64,000 nt of DNA, taken from assembly GCA_039881045.1 (NCBI GenBank), contig JAYWVB010000002.1, forward strand, positions 186,001-250,000. The letters are read 5' to 3'. The notes under the pieces are model-generated. The model saw only the letters and a list, made by a program, of their open reading frames with translations. It had not been told where the DNA came from and ran no database searches. The DNA comes from Chaetomium olivaceum (taxonomy: Eukaryota > Ascomycota > Sordariomycetes > Sordariales > Chaetomiaceae). Both the position numbers and the translations under genes were made by a program. Positions 57,554 to 64,000 of the stretch are shown here, piece by piece. How positions within the stretch are numbered: the first letter of the stretch is position 1; the number at the start of each line of letters is the position of its first letter.

Positions 57554-59842
57554 CTAAGCATTTCCATCCCCCATCCCGTACCCACCTCCCCCCGCAGTCC
57601 TCCCATCCACCAACAACCCAGCCACACCCATCCTCCCCGCACCGGCGCCATGCTTCTCCTGGGAAACCACATCCCCATCCCCGTCCCCGTTCATATCCCC
57701 ATCCATATTCACATCCCCCAATCCACCCCCAGGACTTCTATCAACCCCCTCCCGCAATTGCCCGAGTCCTTCATCCCTATGCCCGTGCCCCGTTACCATG
57801 GCCATGGCCATGGCCATCGGCTCGTCCCCGTCTTCGTTGCCGTCCCTGTCCTCGTCCTCGTCCTCGTCCTCATCCTCGGGCGACTCGATTAGCATTTCCA
57901 GGTCGCGGTCAACGGCGGCTTGTTCGTCGCGCTCCTTTTGTTCTTGTATCGTGCGCTCGCTGGCTTGGCTATTGTTGTTGCTGCTGTGACTGCTGTTGGT
58001 GGTATTGGGATCGTGTGACGGGTGGTTGGGGTGGTGGTGCGAGTGGCCCGGTTTGGTGTGGTCCGGGGGGTTAAGGATGTTGTCTGGTCGTTCTGTTGTT
58101 GTGGTTGGGCGGGATGTTGTTGGGAGGTGGTTGTTTACGTTGTGATTATTGTTGGTGTTGTTGGGGCTGTTATGGTTGTTATCATCTTCGTCGTCGTCGT
58201 CGTCGTCGTCGTCCGTGACGGCGGCGTTGATAAGCGCTTGGAAGGTCTCGACGTCAGCAGCATCTGCATCGGCGTCCGTGTCTGGGTCGTGGTGGTGTGC
58301 CGAGGTGTGATGCGTCGGCGGAGACGGGGGTGAAAAGGGGTAGTGGTCGTGCGTGTGGTGATGGTGATGGGTGTGGTGGTGGTGTAAGTCGCTTGCTGAC
58401 GAGGACTGCGCTATTATCTGCGGGTCGATTGGCTGGTAGTCTGAAACGGAATGCGAGTGTGGGTCTGCAGCTAGGCCCCGGAGCGATACCGAGTGCGCAG
58501 GTTGCGGGTGGTGGTCGGGGTGGAGAGGCTGGAGCATCGGGTTGTGGGTATCTCGGCTGATGGTGCCGTGGCCGGCCATGGCGGGATCGGTTGGCGGTGG
58601 GAGGGGGTGTGGAGGGAGGATTGAGATGGCGCTGGGGTCGGCAAACTGGAGGTGCGATGGGAAGGTAAACGGGGAAAGATGGGTTGGATCGGCCATCGGC
58701 GACCGAACTCCAGTGAACTGCATACTAGTCCCTGACCCTGAGGGGCCTGGGGAAGCACGCTTACAAGCCGTTGGTGACGCGCCACCAATGTTGGGGCGCT
58801 TTAGGCCGTTGGAAGGGGGCCCCAAAACGGACTGTTGTCCTTGGGAGGACGCGGCTTTGTTCGAGTCTTTGCATTCTGAACAGTTCCTAATTACATCTGA
58901 GACGGTTTCCTTGATGCGACTCCAGTGGTACCGTTCGGCAATAGTAGCCGTCGTCTTGTTGATGCCGCCGTGGGCCTGGTTGTGCACGCTCCTGGCAATT
59001 TCGTACTGACGCTGGGGGTCCGCAATGACCTCCTTGTCTTTGAGCATCAGAACGTCGTTCTCCAAAAGCTTGTAGTGGGTAGCAGCGCTACGTAGCCTGC
59101 TTTTCTCGGCTCGGTCAGCGCCGTTGGGATAGCGGTCGTATTTGAGGTAGAACTTGATCTTGTCGAAACGCTCTTCACTCACAAGTTCCTCGTTGCCCGC
59201 GCCGCCCGCCGCGTCGCCCAGGTCGCGTCCGTAGATGATGGCGTCCACCAGCCGGTCCGGGTAGCTCTTAAGGTTCCCGGCACCCTTGACGCGCCCGATG
59301 CGCTTGAAGCCCAGTGCATCCCAGATCTTGCACGATGCGACGTTTGTCTCGTACACGAGGTTGAAGACGGAGTACTTGTACCCCAGCTTAGGCGCCCATT
59401 CCAAATAGGTTTCGCCCATCAGCCGGCCCACACCCCGGTTACGGGCGGCATCGGTGACGACAAAACCGGCGTTGCAGATGTGGCTGCTGCGGCCAGGGTA
59501 GTTGGGTTTGATGTAGAAGGTACCGAGGCACTCCTTCGACCAATCCGTGCCCTCGACGACCTCGGCGGCGCTTTCGATGTGACCAAGAAGCATGATACCG
59601 CCGAATTTCTGGAACCAATACGCGGAGAAGGTATCGGCAGCCATTGGCTCGAGCATCGGGTAGGTATCCCCACCCTCGATCTCCTTGTTGAACTGGTCAC
59701 TGAGATAGCGGAGGAGGGATGCAGGGACTTGGTGTTGAGAAGCAAACGGGACGACAGTCGCAACCGTTTGACGATCACGGAGTGTTACATGGCGGGGCAG
59801 GATAGGCGGCGGCATGGCCTGAGCATCGAGGATAGCCGACAT
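57554..59842 (-). CDS. SPT10: SPT10-like acetyltransferase with integrase-type HHCC zinc finger
   Basis: A single frame of about 762 residues from the ATG at 59842. Residues about 15-230 form a GNAT-like region: ECLGTFYIKPNYPGRSSHIC, then AARNRGVGRLMGETYLEWAP (the acetyl-CoA loop R-x-x-G-x-G) and NVASCKIWDALGFKRIGR. At about 280-330 lies the H-H-C-C finger, ARSVHNQAHGGINKTTAT, then RIKETVSDVIRNCSECKD, similar to integrase zinc fingers. This pair of domains defines yeast Spt10, which activates histone genes through upstream elements. The rest is a long low-complexity tail (His, Asn, Asp-rich, Met-Ala repeats). An earlier in-frame GTG (59893) is not preferred. Histone-gene regulation is inferred from yeast. 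Confidence 0.85.
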   Translation of the reverse strand: MSAILDAQAMPPPILPRHVTLRDRQTVATVVPFASQHQVPASLLRYLSDQFNKEIEGGDTYPMLEPMAADTFSAYWFQKFGGIMLLGHIESAAEVVEGTDWSKECLGTFYIKPNYPGRSSHICNAGFVVTDAARNRGVGRLMGETYLEWAPKLGYKYSVFNLVYETNVASCKIWDALGFKRIGRVKGAGNLKSYPDRLVDAIIYGRDLGDAAGGAGNEELVSEERFDKIKFYLKYDRYPNGADRAEKSRLRSAATHYKLLENDVLMLKDKEVIADPQRQYEIARSVHNQAHGGINKTTATIAERYHWSRIKETVSDVIRNCSECKDSNKAASSQGQQSVLGPPSNGLKRPNIGGASPTACKRASPGPSGSGTSMQFTGVRSPMADPTHLSPFTFPSHLQFADPSAISILPPHPLPPPTDPAMAGHGTISRDTHNPMLQPLHPDHHPQPAHSVSLRGLAADPHSHSVSDYQPIDPQIIAQSSSASDLHHHHTHHHHHTHDHYPFSPPSPPTHHTSAHHHDPDTDADADAADVETFQALINAAVTDDDDDDDDEDDNNHNSPNNTNNNHNVNNHLPTTSRPTTTTERPDNILNPPDHTKPGHSHHHPNHPSHDPNTTNSSHSSNNNSQASERTIQEQKERDEQAAVDRDLEMLIESPEDEDEDEDEDRDGNEDGDEPMAMAMAMVTGHGHRDEGLGQLREGVDRSPGGGLGDVNMDGDMNGDGDGDVVSQEKHGAGAGRMGVAGLLVDGRTAGGGGYGMGDGNA

Positions 59843-60528
59843 TCTCGAAGCCCGGAGGAATCCACTCACGACCAAGTGAGACGCAAGACGCACAGCGATG
59901 CCGACCGGGAAAAGAGAAAGCGAGGGAACCCGAGAGGTCCCTGCATCATCGCATTAGCTACGGGACCATCATAGATAACCTTATGGTAGGTAACCTGGCC
60001 TGGATTTGCACCACGGCCAAGGATAAGAGAGGCCGTACCTCAGGTGTGTGGGTGTAAGTGGGAAAGAAGTGATTCTGCCAATCCCAAACTGGGAGCAAAA
60101 AAATACGGTCGGCTCCTGCACCCGCACCTGCCGGCCGTATCGAATCTGGTGCCTGTGATCCAGGTACCCGTTTGGATCTGAGCACCTCGTGCCCAGGTAC
60201 ACCAATCAGAATGATTCCAACCCAGCGTGGTGTGAGACGACAGGGTCGGGTGCAGTGACGTGACGGGAACGCGGTGCTGTGCTGAAATGTTCGTGGTGAT
60301 AATTTGTGCTCGGCGGGAGGGGAAATGCGCAGGATTTGGAGGGGCCCGTGGACTGCTGAGTCAGCCAACGGGGACGGGAGCTCGATGGAAGCCACGTTCA
60401 GGCCATTTGGCATTGCAAGAAGGACCCGAACGGAACAATGTCAAAAAAAAGAAAAGAAAAGGCAGTATTTTACATCAATGTCCCATACGGTATTTATATG
60501 TTACAACGCCTCCTAGAGAAAGCTTCGT
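59843..60528. other. Intergenic, no gene seen
   Basis: SPT10 promoter and uS2m 3' side. An A-run at 60442-60448 (AAAAAAA) is present; nothing else. Confidence 0.4.
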
Positions 60529-61824
60529 TCATTGACGTGGCCCCCCGACAGGACCATCCATCAACTCCCGCAGCAGTTCATCATCGGACATAAAGTCTTC
60601 GTTCGTTAGCGGCTTCGCCTCCAAGGTCCCGTCTTTCTTCGCTTGAAGTATCTGGGCAAGCTCTTCCTCCGCTTTTGTCATAGCATCCTTTTCGATAAAA
60701 GTGTCGACATCGCGAGGAGATTTCCAGCTGATAACCCCATCCTCGGCGTCTGCTAGCCTCCGCCGCTGCCCACGCTCGCCGGCTCTGCCGAGGACTCCCG
60801 CTAGAAGGGTGACGGATCGTAGACTGCAATCCCAAACGATTAGCCACCGCCGCAACGTAGACGCCCCCTCAAAGAACAATCACTAACTCACCTGTCGTCA
60901 TTGGCCGGGATCTGGTACGTCACCCACGTCGGGTCGGCATCAGTGTCGATGATGCCGATGGTAGGGATATTGCCGATGCCACACTCGTGCAGCATCGGGT
61001 AGTTCTCGAGCGGGTTGAGGCAGACCACTAAATCAGGCACAACCGGGCGGCGGTCCCGCAGGTGGGTCTGGAACCCGTCCAGCTCCCTGTCCTGGCCGTC
61101 CACGATCTTGAGCTCGCCGCTCGCCAGGATGATATCGCGGTTCGTGATGGCCCCCGTCCACTTCTGGAACAGGTGGTAGCCCTGCGCCAGCTCGGCCGCG
61201 CGCACCACCACCGGCATGTGCTCCTTGCGGGTGCCTACGAACAGGATCAGGCCGCCGTAGTAGGCGACCTCCTCGACCACGCGGGCCGCGCGCCGCAGGT
61301 GGGTGGCGGTCGTCTCGAGGCTGATGATGTGGATGCCCGCGCGCTCGCCGTAGATGTAGCGCTGGTTGGCCGGGTTCCACTGCGACACATGGTGGCCCAT
61401 GTGCACCTGGGCGGCCATGAGCATCTCGAGGGTCGCATCCTGCGGCGGGTCGACGAGCATCTGGTCTGGGTGGTAGCGTGACTCGACGCGGGAACCGACG
61501 GTTCGGGTGTGCTCCCGTTGGTGCATGTACTCGGCGTAGTTCTCTGGGATGCGTGCCAGCTCAGCCTGCCGTGCAGCAGCCTGGAGAGCGGCATAGGACT
61601 GGGTGGCAGTCGTCGGCGTCGTCATCGCGGTGGGGGCAGGCTCAGCGAATGTTGTTGGGGCTGCTGTCGGTCGTGTCGCCGAGGAGGAAAGCGTTCGGAG
61701 GCATGATCGGGAGACGGGTGCCGCCAACGCCTGGCGGCCTAGACATGGTCAATTAGCGTGCATGGAGATTATGGTCAGTGTAGTTTTATTTACCGTGCCG
61801 TACACCCAAATTCCTGAGGATCAT
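60529..61824 (-). CDS. MRP4: Mitochondrial ribosomal protein uS2m (MRP4)
   Basis: Three exons (61824-61794, 61738-60892, 60823-60529; introns of 55 and 68 bp) encode 390 residues. The short first exon starts MILRNLGVRHG and continues into a presequence rich in Arg, Ser, Thr and Ala, consistent with mitochondrial import. The S2 domain is clear: LMAAQVHMGHHVSQWNP, the YIYGERAGIHIISL core, GGLILFVGTRKEHMPVV, HLFQKWTGAITN, VPDLVVCLNPLENYPML, and GIGNIPTIGIIDTDADPTWV. It continues in exon 3 to SVTLLAGVLG and an acidic tail. uS2m sits on the mitochondrial small subunit. The first exon is easily missed, as the open frame alone starts at a non-ATG codon. The frame is intact. Confidence 0.93.
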
Positions 61825-62262
61825 GGTGGTGGAAATGCCGGCCTTCAACTCATTGCTGGCGACATTGTATAGAATCAGCCGAGCAACTTTTCTCGGTCTT
61901 GCTCGCAGTGGTGGCCCGTGCACAACACCGGTTCAAGCCCGGTGTGCCGGCCGCTTTCGATGCCGACCTGACCCACCTTTATTTTCAACCCCACCAAGAA
62001 GGCGGGAAGAGGTTTGGACAGCCCCTCACTGCCCCTGAAAAGTCAAGGGTGTTGACTGGAAGCTCAATGGCAGAACAACGCAACGGCGTAATGGATGATA
62101 CAATGTATGGAATGAACAGCTAGCTCACGAAGGCTTAATGCAAACAGTCTACAACTAGCCTACCTTCTAAAGAAAGTAAGTGGGAGATGTATGGTTCCCA
62201 GAGCCCAGCACAACCAATCCCATTCCCCTTCATTTCTACTCTCCCCGGTGCCAAACGACCGC
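61825..62262. other. Intergenic, no gene seen
   Basis: uS2m promoter and the 3' end of the CBS-PB1 gene. A small T-arm-like hairpin (ACACCGG-TTCAAGC-CCGGTGT, about 61925-61946) lacks the rest of a tRNA. Confidence 0.5.
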
Positions 62263-64000
62263 TCATCTACTCGACAACCTCGAAACCGTAAACACACCCA
62301 TGATCACCACCGCCAACATAGCAACTGCCCCCGGAAGAAGCAACTCGTTCGGAACGCCTGCAATGAGTTGCTCAACGATTTCAGGCGGCGGCGCCGTACG
62401 GGTGCGCCCATGCCTGCTGCGGCGCGCATGCACCTCCTCTTCCTCAGACTCGTCACTGTCCTCCTCAGACTCCTGAACAGTCTTCCTCCGCTCGCGATGG
62501 GCAGACGACGCCGGCGGGGTAGCCAGCACCGTGGACTCCGGTGCGGGCGCGGGCGCGGCGGGAACGGGGGGCTCCTTGGGATCGTGCACGAAAAGGTCTA
62601 CCTTATCGCGGTGGCTTTGGCGCGCGAGGATGATCGCCTCGAGAAGGTCCTCGTCTGTCGTGATGGAAACTGAGTCGCCCTCGTTGTCGAGATAGCTGAG
62701 GGCAAAGCCGCCGGATAGTGTGTGGTCCTCGACGACCGGCGCACCACCGATGGCGTCAACCTCGGCGCCAAGCTTGGAGGTAACGTTGGCGACGAACTCG
62801 GCCATGCCGTGTGCAGCCGTCACCTGCAGACGGTGAACGCGGCCGCTGGGGGCCTTGAACTTGAAGGGGAAGGGAACCTCGGCTGGCGGGAGCTCGGGGG
62901 TGTGGATGCCCAGGGCGCTGTGGTGCGGTGATTCGACGCCGACGTGGCTTGCCGAGTCGCCAGGCGCAACACTATCGCTTACGAGGCGCTCGCCACGGCT
63001 CACATCGGGAGACATGAGGGACCGGGGACCGTGGTGTGTGTGGTGATGCGAGCCGTCGCCGGAAACCATCGACTCTGTTTCGTGGTCGAGGGAAAGCCAG
63101 AACTTGTTCCATGCGGGGCCCTCGTTGTCACCCGTGCCCATCGTGTTGATTTGCTCTAATGTGGCGTACGTGAGCTTAAGGACGTCGACCATGCCGACGA
63201 TTTCACCCCCGTCGTTCATGACGGGCAGGTTGAGGTAGTGGCCATCTGTGTTTTGTTATTAGACCGATAGCTACGTTTTTTCTGGGAGTCGATACGTACC
63301 GTGCATCTTGCGCAGGGCCGCCTGAATGCTCATGTCCATGGGAGCAAAGTCGGGGTGGGGCGTCATGACACGGACAACGCTACATGTCGCAGGGTCGAGA
63401 CCTGGGGCAATCACACGCAGGACAACGTCCTTGCTGGTGAAGATACCCGTGATAGCGCCCTGGTCTGTGACCAAAACTGCGGTGGTGTGGTTCTCCTTCA
63501 TCATCTGAGCCGCCTCCTTGACGGATGTCCGGACGCTCACCGTCGTCGGTGGGGTGCCATTAAGCACCGACTCGAGGGTGGGGCCAGACATCTTGGACCG
63601 GAGAGCCTCCACATACTGGATGATCTGCTGCGGCTGGCTGGTGCCGAGCTCCGACTGGACACCTTCGAGAGCATCATACAACCGCCTCGAGGAGGAGTAT
63701 GCGCGCTCCAGCTTTTCCATCGCATCGTAGAAACATTTGGTGATATCAAGCACACCCGAAATATCCTGGTTCTCATCCATGACCGGCAGATGACGGAAGC
63801 CCTTGCGGACCATGAGGTCCAGCGCATCGGTGGCGCTTGTGTCGGTCCTAGCGCACAGCGGGTTCTTGGTCATGATTTCGGCGATGGTAACGTGGTTCGG
63901 CCTTAGCCCCGCACCCACCACACGGAAGGCGAGATCCTTAGCTGTGAAAATGCCGGCAATACGGTCGTCATCGTCGGTTACTAGTACGCAGTCTTCACGT
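62263..64000 (-). CDS. CBS and PB1 domain membrane protein, 5' end outside the window
   Basis: Partial at the right edge. Exons seen are the edge to 63300, and 63245-62263 (54-bp intron). In order: the end of a first CBS motif (AGIFTAKDLAFRVVGAG), a second (TDALDLMVRKGFRHLPVM), a linker helix, a third (SVKEAAQMMKENHTTAVLV) and a fourth (SIQAALRKMH | DGHYLNLPV), so two CBS pairs. A His-rich linker follows, then a PB1 domain (FPFKFKAPSGRVHRLQVT, LDNEGDSVSITTDEDLLEAI) and a C-terminal single helix (LLLPGAVAMLAVVIMGVF). CBS pairs bind adenosyl nucleotides and PB1 mediates dimerisation; the process served in fungi is not established. No frame break is seen in this part. Confidence 0.9.

Noticed and set aside
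61925..61946. tRNA on the basis of a T-arm-like hairpin
   Set aside because: No acceptor, D or anticodon arm can be formed around it.

Overview
The window is nuclear DNA of a filamentous ascomycete (Pezizomycotina; the gene content and compact GT-AG introns of about 48-160 bp fit a Sordariomycete, perhaps Sordariales, but the genus cannot be read from this sequence). Signs are 50-80 bp introns with CTAAC/CTGAC-like branch sites, CA-rich leaders before ATG codons, a WSC-domain wall sensor, a PTH11-type receptor, class V chitinases, LysM proteins, and a fungal Crypton element.

Layout from left to right. (1) 1-9 kb: a WSC-domain wall sensor, a mitochondrial enoyl-CoA/methylglutaconyl-CoA hydratase, a tRNA-derived SINE-like element and a small LEA-like protein. 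(2) 9-11.5 kb: the nucleoporin Nup37. (3) 12.0-14.85 kb: a Crypton (tyrosine-recombinase transposon) bounded by a 10-bp direct repeat made of telomere-type TTAGGG sequence. (4) 15-21.8 kb: a 30-residue zinc-ribbon-like microprotein, an APH-type kinase, two tandem RNase T1-like genes, tRNA-Gly(GCC) and a NAD(P)-binding protein. (5) 22-24 kb: an annexin. (6) 24.6-35 kb: a divergent pair of a multi-LysM protein and a very large subgroup C (CBM18-GH18, killer-toxin-like) chitinase. (7) 36-42.4 kb: an F-box protein, a small hypothetical protein, two decayed kinase fragments and a NodB-family polysaccharide deacetylase. (8) 43.6-44.9 kb: a second, compact GH18 chitinase. (9) 45-50.4 kb: a divergent ribosomal pair, ubiquitin-eS31 and eS26, then a PTH11-like receptor. 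(10) 50.7-54.6 kb: a 150-bp MITE with a perfect 8-bp target duplication and an F-box/ankyrin gene carrying two stops. (11) 55-64 kb: housekeeping genes, namely CCT7, SPT10, mitochondrial uS2 and a CBS-PB1 protein cut by the right edge.

Functional themes are cell-wall sensing and remodelling (WSC sensor, LysM protein, two chitinases, polysaccharide deacetylase) and core housekeeping. Mobile and decaying sequence lies between these blocks.

Reading frames are broken in at least ten genes by 1-2 base length differences, many in short homopolymers. One is in eS26, an essential ribosomal protein, so many of these are probably assembly errors rather than true mutations. In contrast, the in-frame stops in the kinase, chitinase and ankyrin genes all look like C-to-T (or G-to-A) changes and are more likely to be real decay.
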